A DNA stretch of 64,000 nt from Bacteroidota bacterium. GTDB lineage: Bacteria; Bacteroidota; Bacteroidia; AKYH767-A; 2013-40CM-41-45. How positions within the stretch are numbered: the stretch's first letter is position 1; every line of letters begins with the position of its first letter. The translations under genes and the position numbers were made by a program. The notes beneath the pieces are model-generated. The model had not been told where the DNA came from. It ran no database searches and saw only the letters and a program-made list of their open reading frames with translations. The stretch lies in the NCBI GenBank assembly GCA_016713765.1, contig JADJON010000001.1:1426001-1490000 (forward strand). The letters run 5' to 3'. Below are positions 9,422 to 17,850 of the stretch, in pieces.

Positions 9422-10015
9422 ATGGAAAATGAAGATAAGAATGTTGTCGCATCGGACATGTATCGACTCTTGAGTCAAGCGATTGCCTACCCGGACGCTG
9501 AGCGTCATGAACGAGTGCGTGAAATGCTACTATCATTAGATTCGGTAGACCTGCCTGATCGAAAATGGACAGATATTGTGCGAAAATTAAGGCTTCTGCA
9601 CCCGGATGCGACTACTCTGCAGACAGAATATTCGAGGGTCTTTATTCAAGGGGGATTGGCGATTACCGAGAGTCATGTCCTTTCAAGATATAATGCGGTA
9701 AGCGAGGTGTCTGCCTTCTATGCCGCATTCGGACTCAGTCCAAAGTCTGGTGAAACCCCGGACTCGCTAATGTACCAACTTGAGTTCGCTGCGGTATTAA
9801 AGTTGAAGGAGTCTCTGGCTCGAGACAAGGAATCGGCATCCGTTACGCGAGAGATATTTTCTGGATTTCTAACCGGTCACCTCACTGAATTTGCTGGAAA
9901 ATTCAATGAAATGATGCAAAATGGAGATGCATTGCCTTATTACAAGACACTGACTGAGTCGATTCTCGCTTTTGTTGAAGCTGATTCCCTACTATATAAT
10001 TCTGTCACCCAATGA
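9422..10015 (+). CDS. TorD/DmsD-like molybdoenzyme chaperone
   Basis: A 197-residue, largely alpha-helical protein of the TorD/NarJ-type chaperone family. Recognisable features are the [12 protein letters not shown] start, the SRVFIQG segment after about residue 60, and [11 protein letters not shown] with a following acidic helix. These chaperones hold the Tat-signal-bearing alpha subunit until cofactor is inserted. The start at 9422 lies 7 nt after the gamma stop; a longer frame from 9335 would overlap gamma by 80 nt and lacks support. Its stop codon overlaps the tatA start by 4 nt, indicating translational coupling. Family assignment by pattern is good; exact subfamily (TorD, NarJ or SerD-like) is uncertain. 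Confidence 0.82.
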   Translation: MENEDKNVVASDMYRLLSQAIAYPDAERHERVREMLLSLDSVDLPDRKWTDIVRKLRLLHPDATTLQTEYSRVFIQGGLAITESHVLSRYNAVSEVSAFYAAFGLSPKSGETPDSLMYQLEFAAVLKLKESLARDKESASVTREIFSGFLTGHLTEFAGKFNEMMQNGDALPYYKTLTESILAFVEADSLLYNSVTQ

Positions 10016-10200
10016 ACTGTTCAATGTTAATATGGGGCTTGCCACAAGGACCTGAACTCTTGCTTATTCTTGCGGGTATTCTGCTATTATTCGGAGGTAA
10101 AAAACTGCCGGAATTGATGAAAGGGTTAGGGCGAGGGATTTCCGAGTTCAAAAAGGCTAAAGATGGTGATGACGACCAACCCGACTCCAAGGCTCATTGA
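10012..10200 (+). CDS. tatA: TatA/E-type Sec-independent translocase subunit
   Basis: A 62-residue TatA-family protein: one N-terminal membrane helix (about 13-27, [14 protein letters not shown]), the FGGKKLPEL hinge, an amphipathic helix ending in EFKKAK, and a short acidic tail. It forms the twin-arginine pore component in the inner membrane. It overlaps the chaperone gene by 4 nt and the following moaA start by 38 nt. Placement next to a Tat-exported molybdoenzyme suggests a dedicated TatA; no TatB or TatC is present in the window, so host TatC would be needed. Confidence 0.9.
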   Translation: MNCSMLIWGLPQGPELLLILAGILLLFGGKKLPELMKGLGRGISEFKKAKDGDDDQPDSKAH

Positions 10201-11170
10201 CAGGTTCGGAAGGGTACATGACTACCTTCGAATCTCCCTGACCGATGCATGCAATTTTCGGTGTGTCTATTGTATGCCTGCCGGGAAGCAGGGGTGTAAG
10301 ATCCGTCCGACAACTATGACTCGCGATGATATTCTGACATTTGCCAGAACCTTTGTGCAGCTCGGGGTAAAGAAAATAAGACTAACCGGTGGGGAACCCT
10401 TGTTCAGAGCGGATGTCGGTACTATCGTCCAGGATCTTTCCGGAATTTGCTCAGAGTTATCGCTGACAACGAATGGTTTTTTTATTGATAAATACCTTGA
10501 AGTTCTCTTGTCAGCTGGAATTCGTTCCCTCAATGTTAGCCTTGATTCCTTAAAAAGCGAGCGGTTCAAACTACTTACGGGACGCGATTACTTTGCGCTT
10601 GTTTGGAGGAATATTGGTTTACTGCTCAAACATCAAGTTAATGTAAAATTGAATGTTGTTGTCATGAGAGGTGTTAACGATGATGAAATAAGTGATTTTG
10701 TTGAACTAACCCGACATTTGCCGATTCATATTCGATTCATTGAGTTTATGCCGTTTGCCGGGAATTCCTGGAGCAGTAATAAAGTTGTCCGAAGCGAGGA
10801 AATCTTGGAGCAAGTTGGCACCAAGTATCCAATCAAGAAAATTCCTGATGGACTGAATGATACTACCCGTAAATATCAAATTCCCGGCTTTTGCGGGACC
10901 ATTGCCTTGATAGGCACGTTGAGTAATCCATTTTGCGGAACTTGTAACAGGTTGCGTTTGACTGCGGACGGAAGGTTGAAAAACTGCTTGTATTCTGCGA
11001 GTGAAGTTGATCTGCTTTCCGCAATGCGGAATGGGGTGGACATTGTTCCCTTGATTCAGAATGCCGTACTGAACAAGGCCCATCAGACCGGAGGGCAATT
11101 ATCCACCGATATGAGTAAAATAAGCACCGATTTATTGGTGAACAGACAGATGGTAATGATTGGAGGTTAA
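10163..11170 (+). CDS. moaA: GTP 3',8-cyclase MoaA (island copy)
   Basis: A 335-residue radical SAM enzyme that carries out the first step of molybdenum cofactor synthesis. The N-terminal SAM cluster motif is C30-x3-C34-x2-C37 (CNFRCVYC); the C-terminal GTP-side cluster motif is [19 protein letters not shown], and the chain ends in the diagnostic Gly-Gly. The gene overlaps tatA by 38 nt and closes the island gene set. A second moaA at 16013, about half identical by eye, sits in the chromosomal cofactor cluster, so this copy is probably an accessory import supporting cofactor supply for the island enzyme. More AT-rich than the chromosomal copy. Confidence 0.95.
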   Translation: MVMTTNPTPRLIDRFGRVHDYLRISLTDACNFRCVYCMPAGKQGCKIRPTTMTRDDILTFARTFVQLGVKKIRLTGGEPLFRADVGTIVQDLSGICSELSLTTNGFFIDKYLEVLLSAGIRSLNVSLDSLKSERFKLLTGRDYFALVWRNIGLLLKHQVNVKLNVVVMRGVNDDEISDFVELTRHLPIHIRFIEFMPFAGNSWSSNKVVRSEEILEQVGTKYPIKKIPDGLNDTTRKYQIPGFCGTIALIGTLSNPFCGTCNRLRLTADGRLKNCLYSASEVDLLSAMRNGVDIVPLIQNAVLNKAHQTGGQLSTDMSKISTDLLVNRQMVMIGG

Positions 11171-11366
11171 TCTCTTTTCAACAGGCATCTAGTAATCGAT
11201 TTTTCGGTGTAGTCCGAGGATTGTCTGAAAGGAGTCTGAAGTGAATTGGATAACTTTGTGATTACGCAGCATTACTTATTCAATGGGAGAATCACTATTT
11301 TTGTCTCATAAATGAAATGAATCGAATAACAGCAAGTAGCGATTCCAATTATTTAATTCTTCCCGC
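11171..11366. other. Spacer between island moaA and complete tauE
   Basis: About 195 bp of AT-rich DNA. No gene, terminator hairpin or clear promoter recognised. The right-hand end of the island must lie here or at the start of the direct repeat at 11400. Confidence 0.6.
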
Positions 11367-12095
11367 GTGGAGTTTGTTCTGATAATCGCATTTTTAGTTA
11401 TCGCCTGGATGAACGCGGCGGTGGGGCATGGCGGCGCCAGCGGGTATACGGCTTTGATGGTGCTCGCGGGCTTTGCGCAAGTTATCATCCGGCCGGTCGC
11501 GTTGGAGTTGAACCTGTTGGTGTCGGCACTTGCAACCTGGCATTTCTTTAGAGCGGGATATTTTCGAAAGCGCCTTTTTCTATCGCTCATCCTCTTATCG
11601 GTTCCGATGGCTTATCTCGGTTCGCTGACCGTGTTACCCGATCGGATCTACAAAGTATTGCTGGGTTGCTGTCTGTTGATCTCGGTCGTCCGGATCGCGA
11701 TACCGATGGGGCATAGTGAGCACAACGCGACGCGTCTGTTACCAACCTGGCTTGCGTGCATCATCGGAGGCTTGATCGGTCTTGTGTCGGGAATGGTCGG
11801 CATAGGCGGCGGGATACTGTTGTCGCCGGTGTTGTTGCTTGGCCGCTGGTCGACCATCAAGGAGACCGCTGCGCTATCGGCGCCGTTCATTTTCGTGAAT
11901 TCCCTTGCCGGGCTGAGCGGATTATTCCTCAGTGATAAATTGAGTGTATTTCCCGAGCCCTTCTGGTTGATCGCTGCCATGACCGGCGGACTGTTGGGAG
12001 CCTGGAGCGGCAGCCGGAAATTGCCGGTGCCGGCCTTGCGCTGGGTGTTGGTGGTAGTATTGTCTGTTGCCGCCGGTAAATTGTTCCTTCCCTGA
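11367..12095 (+). CDS. TauE/SafE-family membrane permease (complete copy)
   Basis: A 242-residue integral membrane protein of the TauE/SafE (DUF81) family, associated with export of sulfite or organosulfonates. About seven to eight hydrophobic segments are visible. The two family repeats show as AVGHGGASGY near the N terminus and GLVSGMVGIGGGILLSP near residue 135. The start is GTG. Codons 12-135 lie in the 371-bp repeat shared with 509-879. The gene ends 1 nt before the moeA ATG, so it heads the molybdenum cofactor operon. Sulfite export next to cofactor genes might relate to sulfur mobilised for molybdopterin, but this is speculation. Confidence 0.85.
   Translation: MEFVLIIAFLVIAWMNAAVGHGGASGYTALMVLAGFAQVIIRPVALELNLLVSALATWHFFRAGYFRKRLFLSLILLSVPMAYLGSLTVLPDRIYKVLLGCCLLISVVRIAIPMGHSEHNATRLLPTWLACIIGGLIGLVSGMVGIGGGILLSPVLLLGRWSTIKETAALSAPFIFVNSLAGLSGLFLSDKLSVFPEPFWLIAAMTGGLLGAWSGSRKLPVPALRWVLVVVLSVAAGKLFLP
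11400..11770 (+). repeat. Right 371-bp direct repeat (tauE segment)
   Basis: Partner of 509-879, same orientation, one base difference seen. It lies inside the complete tauE gene. Coding sequence continues normally to the right, but to the left the first 11 codons differ from the other copy. Confidence 0.93.
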
Positions 12096-12096
12096 G

Positions 12097-13305
12097 ATGA
12101 TCCGCGTAGAAGAGGCCAGGCAGTTGTTACTAACGATCGTTCGGTCGATGCCGGCTGAAGTTGTCAGTCTGCGGAACGCTATCGGTCGTGTCTTAGCGGC
12201 TGATATACGCGCACCCCTCCCGATGCCGTTGTTCGATCAGTCGGCGGTGGATGGTTATGTCTTATCATCAAGGCGTTTGCCGGATGGAAGTTACCGGGTC
12301 GTGGGGATGATTCGCGCAGGAGATATTCCGCCAAAGACGATTCAGTCCGGGCAGGCCTATCGCATCTTTACCGGTGCTGCTGTTCCGCCACGGGCCTACG
12401 GCGTCGTGATGCAGGAGCATGTGCAGACTACCGGTGAACGGTTAGACGTTCCAGCGGATCGTATCGTGCAGGGTTCACACATTCGAAAGAAGGGTGGTCA
12501 TTTCAAGAAAGGGGCGGTCGTGCTGCAACGGCCCGCGCTGTTGAATGCCGCCGCCATCGGGTTACTGGCGTCGCTGGGAAAGCAGACTGTGCGCGTCTAT
12601 CGCAAGCCGGTGATTGGATTGCTTGTGACCGGCAGCGAGTTGCGAAAGGCGGGAACAGTCTTGCGGGAAGGGGAGATCTACGAGTCCAACTCTTCGACCC
12701 TCATCGCTGCCCTGGAGTCGTGTGGTTATTCCGTAAAGCAATTGGCATTTGCCCGTGACCGCATGGCGGAGGTTGAGCGACAGGCAAAGCGCCTGATGAA
12801 AGTGTGTGATGTGGTGCTTTTTTCCGGTGGGATCTCGGTGGGGGATTTCGATTTCGTATTGCCGGTCCTCGGACGCCTTGGGGTGAAGCAATTATTCTAC
12901 AAAGTCGCCCAAAAGCCCGGAAAGCCGCTCTATGCTGGAAGTTTGGGGAGGAAGATCGTGTTTGCACTACCCGGCAATCCAGCATCCGCCTTGGTTTGCC
13001 TGTACGAATATGTCCTGCCAACGTTGGATGGGATGCAAATGAAGCCGCATCGGGGCCTTGTGCAGGTCGGGTTGCCGTTGGCTTCGGAATTATCCCTGAA
13101 GGCGGACCGTGACCAGTTTCTCCGGGCTCGTGTTGTGCATGGGCATGTGGAGGTTTTTACGGCGCAGGATTCGGATAACCTGCGTAGCTTCGCGGAGAGC
13201 AATACCCTGGTGTTTGTACCGGCCGGTGTGTCCCGGTTAAGTGCCGGAGAGCAAGTGATCGTGCACTTGCTGCCGCAACAGGAGATTGTTGCATCTAATT
13301 CGTGA
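12097..13305 (+). CDS. moeA: Molybdopterin molybdenumtransferase MoeA
   Basis: A 402-residue MoeA, which inserts molybdate into adenylylated molybdopterin. Visible family features are PLPMPLFDQSAVDGY (substrate-binding loop near residue 45), FTGAAVPPRA, the GLLVTGSEL and LFSGGISVGDFD motifs of the central MoaB-like domain, and FALPGNPASA. The start at 12097 lies 1 nt after the tauE stop; an alternative ATG at 12067 inside tauE would add ten unrelated residues. It is followed 4 nt later by moaD. Part of a compact moeA-moaD-moeB-moaE-moaCB-moaA operon. Confidence 0.96.
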   Translation: MIRVEEARQLLLTIVRSMPAEVVSLRNAIGRVLAADIRAPLPMPLFDQSAVDGYVLSSRRLPDGSYRVVGMIRAGDIPPKTIQSGQAYRIFTGAAVPPRAYGVVMQEHVQTTGERLDVPADRIVQGSHIRKKGGHFKKGAVVLQRPALLNAAAIGLLASLGKQTVRVYRKPVIGLLVTGSELRKAGTVLREGEIYESNSSTLIAALESCGYSVKQLAFARDRMAEVERQAKRLMKVCDVVLFSGGISVGDFDFVLPVLGRLGVKQLFYKVAQKPGKPLYAGSLGRKIVFALPGNPASALVCLYEYVLPTLDGMQMKPHRGLVQVGLPLASELSLKADRDQFLRARVVHGHVEVFTAQDSDNLRSFAESNTLVFVPAGVSRLSAGEQVIVHLLPQQEIVASNS

Positions 13306-13309
13306 GACC

Positions 13310-13537
13310 ATGCGGGTTCGATTATTCGGAATGTTTGCAGAAGCGTTGGAAGTTGAAACTGTTACGGTGAACAGTTCGGGAACCGTGGCAGATATACGCA
13401 AGGCGTTGCTCGACTTTCATCCGGTGTTTCACCAGGTTCCGTTTCGTATCGCCGTCGACCGACGCCTTGCATTGGAAAGCGTACAAGTCAGCGAAGATCA
13501 GGAGGTGGCCGCGTTGCCACCATTCTCAGGAGGTTGA
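13310..13537 (+). CDS. moaD: Molybdopterin synthase small subunit MoaD
   Basis: A 75-residue ubiquitin-like sulfur carrier. It begins MRVRLFGMFAEAL and ends PPFSGG, with the C-terminal Gly-Gly that is adenylylated and thiocarboxylated. Its start lies 4 nt after moeA and its stop 3 nt before moeB. It transfers sulfur to precursor Z together with MoaE, encoded three genes on. Confidence 0.93.
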   Translation: MRVRLFGMFAEALEVETVTVNSSGTVADIRKALLDFHPVFHQVPFRIAVDRRLALESVQVSEDQEVAALPPFSGG

Positions 13538-13540
13538 GTC

Positions 13541-14602
13541 ATGGAGCAGCTGTACAAGGATCGTTATGCGCGGCAGGAAGCCTTGCCGGAGATCGGCAAG
13601 GCGGGGCAGTCGCGACTTGCACGGGCCAGTGTTCTGGTTGTTGGAGCAGGCGGACTGGGTTGTCCGGCTTTGCTTTACCTCGCCGGTGCAGGGTTTGGGC
13701 GTATCGGGGTCGTGGATCACGATCAGGTGGCAGCGAGCAATTTGCCCCGGCAGATATTGTACCGGGAAGCGGATCTTGGCAGGAACAAAGCGGAAGTTGC
13801 GGTTCAGCAGCTTCGACAGATCAATAGCACGCTTCAATACGAAGCGATCCCGGAGCCGTTGCATGCCGGTAACGCGAAATCCCTTATCCAGGAGTATGAA
13901 ATCGTCTTGGATTGTACGGACGATTTCGCGACGCGTTTTGTGATCAATGATGTTTGCCGCGAACTTCAGATGCCCCTGGTTTACGGCGCTTTGCATCGCT
14001 ACCAGGGACAGGTTTCGGTTTTTCATTGTTCCGATGAACGCGGAATGCGCTTTGATTACCGGGAATTGGTTCCGTCGGTTCCGGACCCGTCTGCAGTGAC
14101 CAGTTGCGAACAGGATGGCATTCTGGGAACGGTCGCCGGAGTGATCGGTACCATTCAAGCGGAGCAAGCCATCAAGATCATCTGCGGTATGGGTGATGTT
14201 CTTGCCGGTAAAGTCCTCCTATTGGATCTTCGGCATTATACAACCAATCTGCTGGAGTTATCCGGTTATTCAAGGCCGGAAATTTCTCCCGCGCACGGTT
14301 TACAGCAAGCCCTGCCACATTTGTTTGACGTTTCAATCGAGGAATTGCCCGCCGGTTCGTTCACCTTACTCGACGTACGCGAATCGAATGAGCAGATGAT
14401 TGAAGCGAATGCGGTGAGCCTGCCATATTCCGATCTGGACGAAGGTTACCGGCAGTTGGATCCTGCCACGACCTGGTTGGTGGTGTGTGAGAGCGGACTG
14501 CGCAGTCGGGCCGTAACCGCTTGGTTGCGCAGTAAAGGCTTTGAACGTGTTTTCAGTCTTAAGGGCGGTCTCGCAGAACTGCAAAGCCACCATCGTGTCT
14601 AA
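13541..14602 (+). CDS. moeB: MoeB-type MoaD adenylyltransferase with C-terminal rhodanese domain
   Basis: A 353-residue two-domain protein. Residues 1 to about 245 are a ThiF/MoeB/HesA adenylating domain with the ATP loop GAGGLGCPALLYL, the D-x-V-xx-SNLPRQ motif and DCTDDFATRFVIND. After about residue 262 comes a rhodanese domain with LLDVRE and a catalytic loop VVCESGLRSR that keeps its cysteine. It would activate the MoaD C terminus and may supply its sulfur, combining two steps in one chain. The CxxC zinc pairs of E. coli MoeB are not seen. It could also serve ThiS-type carriers, but position between moaD and moaE favours molybdopterin synthesis. Confidence 0.92.
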   Translation: MEQLYKDRYARQEALPEIGKAGQSRLARASVLVVGAGGLGCPALLYLAGAGFGRIGVVDHDQVAASNLPRQILYREADLGRNKAEVAVQQLRQINSTLQYEAIPEPLHAGNAKSLIQEYEIVLDCTDDFATRFVINDVCRELQMPLVYGALHRYQGQVSVFHCSDERGMRFDYRELVPSVPDPSAVTSCEQDGILGTVAGVIGTIQAEQAIKIICGMGDVLAGKVLLLDLRHYTTNLLELSGYSRPEISPAHGLQQALPHLFDVSIEELPAGSFTLLDVRESNEQMIEANAVSLPYSDLDEGYRQLDPATTWLVVCESGLRSRAVTAWLRSKGFERVFSLKGGLAELQSHHRV

Positions 14603-14613
14603 TCTGTCCCATC

Positions 14614-15063
14614 ATGAATCCGTCGGAAAAGAAGAAGGTGAGTTTATTCTTGGAAGGTCCCATCCATCCCGAATTCATCGCTGCTTCAATCGCGAAGCAT
14701 CAGGCGAAGACCGGTATCGGGGCGCATGAAATCTTCCTTGGGCAGATCCGTGCGGACAAAAGGGGAACGAAAACGGTGGAGGCGATCGAGTTCAGCGCTT
14801 ATCGTGAGATGGCCGACACGGCTTATCAGGAGTTTCGGGAGCAGTTGTTCGCGCGTCATTCCATCACCTGTATGCATGTTTACCATTCGCTTGGGCGGGT
14901 GCGTGCAGGAGAGTTGAACCTCTTCGTTTTCGTTTCCGCTGAACGTCGTGTTGCGGCCATGGATGCCTGCCGCGAACTGGTCGAATGGATCAAGAAAGAG
15001 CTGCCCGTCTGGGGGAAGGAAGTCCTTTCTTCTGCAGCCGGGGAGTGGAAAGTCAATACCTGA
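14614..15063 (+). CDS. moaE: Molybdopterin synthase large subunit MoaE
   Basis: A 149-residue MoaE. Family signatures are the GAHEIFLGQIRADKRG segment, the EFSAYREMAD stretch, HSLGRVRAGE and the catalytic lysine region PVWGKEVL. With MoaD it converts precursor Z to molybdopterin. It starts 11 nt after moeB and ends 7 nt before moaCB. Confidence 0.95.
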   Translation: MNPSEKKKVSLFLEGPIHPEFIAASIAKHQAKTGIGAHEIFLGQIRADKRGTKTVEAIEFSAYREMADTAYQEFREQLFARHSITCMHVYHSLGRVRAGELNLFVFVSAERRVAAMDACRELVEWIKKELPVWGKEVLSSAAGEWKVNT

Positions 15064-15070
15064 AACGAGC

Positions 15071-16006
15071 ATGATCGATATCACCCATAAGAGTAATACG
15101 CTACGCTATGCCCGGGCACAGGCCGTGGTGCGCGCGAGCGACCCCGCGACGCTGCAGGCAATTCGCGAAGGGAAAGTGCCCAAAGGCGACGTGCCGGCAA
15201 CCGCCAAGGCGGCAGCCTTGTTGGCGATTAAAAGGACAAGTGATGTCATTCCCGATTGTCATCCGTTACCGGTTGAATTCGCGGATGTCCGGTTTGAATA
15301 TTCCGAATTGGAGCTCACGATTATCGTGGAAGTGAAGACGATTTACAAGACCGGCGTGGAGGTGGAAGCGATGCATGGAGCATCGGTTGCCGCGCTGACT
15401 GCCTATGATATGCTGAAGCCGCTGGATAAGGGAATCGAGATCGCACAGGTCAGGTTGCTTGAGAAGCGGGGCGGTAAGACCGAGTTCAAGGAAGCCTACC
15501 GGAAGTCGTTGACTTCGGCCGTCGTTGTTTGTTCCGATTCCGTTTCCGCGGGCCGGAAAGAGGACGAAGCCGGTAAGGCTGTACTGCGTCGGTTGGAGCA
15601 GCTGCAGGTTCCGGTAACCGGTTATCACATTATCCCCGATGAAGTGGAATCGATCAGGGCGTTGGTGAAACGTTTGGCCGGTGATGGGAACGATTTGGTC
15701 GTGTTGACCGGCGGCACCGGCTTGTCCCCGCGCGACGTCACCCCGGAAGCCTTGCAGCCGATCCTCGACCGGACGATCCCCGGAATCGCCGAGGCGATGC
15801 GAACGCACGGTCAGGAGCGCATGCCGTACGCGATGTTGTCGCGCAGTCTGGCCGGTTTGATCGGCCGTACGCTGGTGTTGGCATTGCCCGGATCAACGCG
15901 GGGAGCGGAGGAAAGTATGGATGCTTTGTTTCCGCATGTGTTGCATATCTTCCGAGTACTCGAAGCATTGTCCCACGAGCCTGAACAGGTTAGAGCCAAG
16001 TCCTGA
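15071..16006 (+). CDS. moaCB: Bifunctional MoaC-MoaB/MogA fusion
   Basis: A 311-residue fusion of two cofactor enzymes. Residues 1 to about 150 are MoaC (cyclic pyranopterin monophosphate synthase): KGDVPATAKAAALLAIKRT, the IPDCHPLP motif and the GVEVEAMHGASVAALTAYDM active-site segment. Residues from about 155 are a MoaB/MogA molybdopterin adenylyltransferase with VVVCSDSVSAGRKEDEAG, LTGGTGLSPRDVTPE and ALPGSTRG. The start at 15071 fits the MoaC N terminus (MIDITHKSNTLRYA); upstream frame overlapping moaE is discarded. Such MoaCB fusions are known in several bacterial groups. It lies 6 nt before moaA. Confidence 0.94.
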   Translation: MIDITHKSNTLRYARAQAVVRASDPATLQAIREGKVPKGDVPATAKAAALLAIKRTSDVIPDCHPLPVEFADVRFEYSELELTIIVEVKTIYKTGVEVEAMHGASVAALTAYDMLKPLDKGIEIAQVRLLEKRGGKTEFKEAYRKSLTSAVVVCSDSVSAGRKEDEAGKAVLRRLEQLQVPVTGYHIIPDEVESIRALVKRLAGDGNDLVVLTGGTGLSPRDVTPEALQPILDRTIPGIAEAMRTHGQERMPYAMLSRSLAGLIGRTLVLALPGSTRGAEESMDALFPHVLHIFRVLEALSHEPEQVRAKS

Positions 16007-16012
16007 GCCGCG

Positions 16013-16981
16013 ATGCTGACCGATACGCATAACCGCAAACACGACTATCTGCGCATCTCGCTGACCGATGCCTGCAACATCCGTTGCACGTATTGTATGC
16101 CGGAGCATGCCGTGTTCGCCGCGCGGGAGCATTTGATGCGTTCAGATGAGATCATCGAGTTGGCATCCTGCTTTGTCCGATTAGGTGTCCGCAAGATCCG
16201 ACTGACCGGAGGAGAGCCGTTGGTGCGTCCGGATCTCAGTGCCATTCTCCGGGGCCTTGCTTTGCTGCGGCCGGCAGGTCTGGAAGAACTGACGATGACA
16301 ACGAACGGCATTCGCCTACACGAAGTGGTAGACGAATTGGAGAATGCCGGTATGCGTTCGGTGAATGTCAGTCTGGACACCCTGATGCCGGAGCGATTCA
16401 GGGAAATCACCCGTCGGGATGATTTTCATCGCGTGTTGTCGAACATCCATTTGCTTCTTGATCGCAGCTTTCGTGTGAAAGTGAATGTGGTTGTCATGAA
16501 CGGTGTGAATGACGATGAGGTCGTGGACTTCGTTACCATGACCCGGGATTACCCGTTGCATGTGCGCTTCATTGAGTACATGCCGTTTGAGGGGAATCGC
16601 TGGACCGACCGGCGACTGATCAGCAGCAAGGAGTTACTGGAACGTGTTTCGCAGTTCTATTCCGTGGAGCCCCTGGAACGTAATGCCCACGATACATCCC
16701 GTGCTTTCAAAGTCATGGGCTACAGCGGCACTTTTGCCTTCATCAGTACGATGAGTACGCCGTTTTGCGGGGATTGTAACCGGCTGCGGCTGACCGCCGA
16801 CGGTAAAATGAAGAACTGTCTTTTCTCGAAAGGGGAGACCGATCTGCTTTCCGCTTTACGAAATGGAACACCGGTCGAAGTGTTGATCCGTGAAAACCTC
16901 TCGGGAAAAGCCGCGCAATGGGGCGGACAGGACCTGTACGGACCGACGCAAAACCGACCGATGGTATCGATCGGTGGTTGA
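16013..16981 (+). CDS. moaA: GTP 3',8-cyclase MoaA (chromosomal copy)
   Basis: A 322-residue radical SAM MoaA. Motifs: C21-x3-C25-x2-C28 (CNIRCTYC), LTGGEPL, the C-terminal [19 protein letters not shown] cluster site and terminal Gly-Gly. Last gene of the cofactor operon, converging on the peptidase gene with only 5 bp between stops. Its GC-rich codon use matches its neighbours, unlike the island copy at 10163. Confidence 0.96.
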   Translation: MLTDTHNRKHDYLRISLTDACNIRCTYCMPEHAVFAAREHLMRSDEIIELASCFVRLGVRKIRLTGGEPLVRPDLSAILRGLALLRPAGLEELTMTTNGIRLHEVVDELENAGMRSVNVSLDTLMPERFREITRRDDFHRVLSNIHLLLDRSFRVKVNVVVMNGVNDDEVVDFVTMTRDYPLHVRFIEYMPFEGNRWTDRRLISSKELLERVSQFYSVEPLERNAHDTSRAFKVMGYSGTFAFISTMSTPFCGDCNRLRLTADGKMKNCLFSKGETDLLSALRNGTPVEVLIRENLSGKAAQWGGQDLYGPTQNRPMVSIGG

Positions 16982-16986
16982 AATAA

Positions 16987-17829
16987 TCAATTAAGAACTT
17001 CTTCGAATGTATTACCAGCTTTCAGGTCGCCGGACTCATAGCCGCGTTTAAACCAGTACATCCGTTGCTCGGAAGTTCCATGGGTGAACGCATCAGGAAC
17101 GATATAGCCTTGTGCCCGCTTCTGCAGCCGGTCGTCGCCTACGGCGGAAGCGGCACCCAATGCTTCTTCGATATCGCCTGGTTCAAGTACGTTGTTCATC
17201 TGCTGGTTGTAGTGCGTCCACAGGCCAGCGTAGAAATCGGCTTGCAATTCGAGGGCAACGGAGAGGCGGTTAGCGCCTTTTTCGTCGGTCCTGGATTGGA
17301 GTTGCCGAACCTTATCGGAAGTGCCCATCAGGTTTTGGACATGATGACCTACTTCGTGTGCGATCACATAGGCCATTGCGAAGTCGCCGCCGGCACCGAG
17401 GCGGTTTTTCAATTCCTCGAAGAACGCGAGATCGAGGTAAACCTTATTGTCGGCCGGGCAATAGAAAGGGCCTACGGATGAACTCGCGTTGCCGCAACCT
17501 GATTGTGTCGCGTTGGAGAACAGCACCATCTTCGGCGCGTCGTAGGTAGCGCCGTTTTCCCGGAAGATTTTCGTCCAGACATCCTCGTTATCCGCGAGGA
17601 CCACTGAAGCGAATTTCGCGAGTTGATCTTCCTCCGGGCTGGTGGCGCGTTGTTCGGTCGGAGCAGCCTGTTGTTGCAATTGGTTGAGCAGTTCTCCCGT
17701 GTCACCGCCCATGAAGGCGTTGATCAGCAGGATCACCAGTCCGATGAGTCCGCCGCCCACGGCGACCGGTCCGGCCATGCCGCGACGGTCTTCAACGTTT
17801 CCGCTTTCCCTTCTTCCGAGCCATTTCAT
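16987..17829 (-). CDS. Neutral zinc metallopeptidase (YpfJ-like)
   Basis: A 280-residue member of the YpfJ/neutral zinc metallopeptidase family. A short cytoplasmic N terminus is followed by one membrane helix (about 22-40, VAVGGGLIGLVILLINAF) and a soluble domain. The HEVGHHVQN motif carries the two zinc histidines and catalytic glutamate; a downstream ELQADFYAGLW segment provides a further conserved acid. GNASSSVGPFYCPADNKVYLDLAFF is also typical of the family. The physiological substrate of the family is not established. It lies 21 bp after the guanine deaminase gene on the same strand. Confidence 0.9.
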   Translation of the reverse strand: MKWLGRRESGNVEDRRGMAGPVAVGGGLIGLVILLINAFMGGDTGELLNQLQQQAAPTEQRATSPEEDQLAKFASVVLADNEDVWTKIFRENGATYDAPKMVLFSNATQSGCGNASSSVGPFYCPADNKVYLDLAFFEELKNRLGAGGDFAMAYVIAHEVGHHVQNLMGTSDKVRQLQSRTDEKGANRLSVALELQADFYAGLWTHYNQQMNNVLEPGDIEEALGAASAVGDDRLQKRAQGYIVPDAFTHGTSEQRMYWFKRGYESGDLKAGNTFEEVLN

Positions 17830-17850
17830 GGTGGTAGCTGATTAGATGGT

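Larger units (their letters stand above)
880..11399. mobile_element. Genomic island with a periplasmic molybdoenzyme system
   Basis: The segment between the two 371-bp direct repeats. Sample lines counted by hand are about 43% GC against about 52% in the adjacent moeA region, and codon choice is visibly more AT-rich. All genes on it are on the plus strand and form one functional set: Fnr-type regulator, porin, molybdoenzyme alpha, beta and gamma subunits, TorD-like chaperone, TatA, MoaA. No integrase, transposase or tRNA is present. The direct repeats would be explained by a single crossover of a circular molecule carrying a partial tauE, or by recombination with a homologous donor fragment. 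Island status is inference; the repeats and composition shift are direct observations. Confidence 0.75.
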
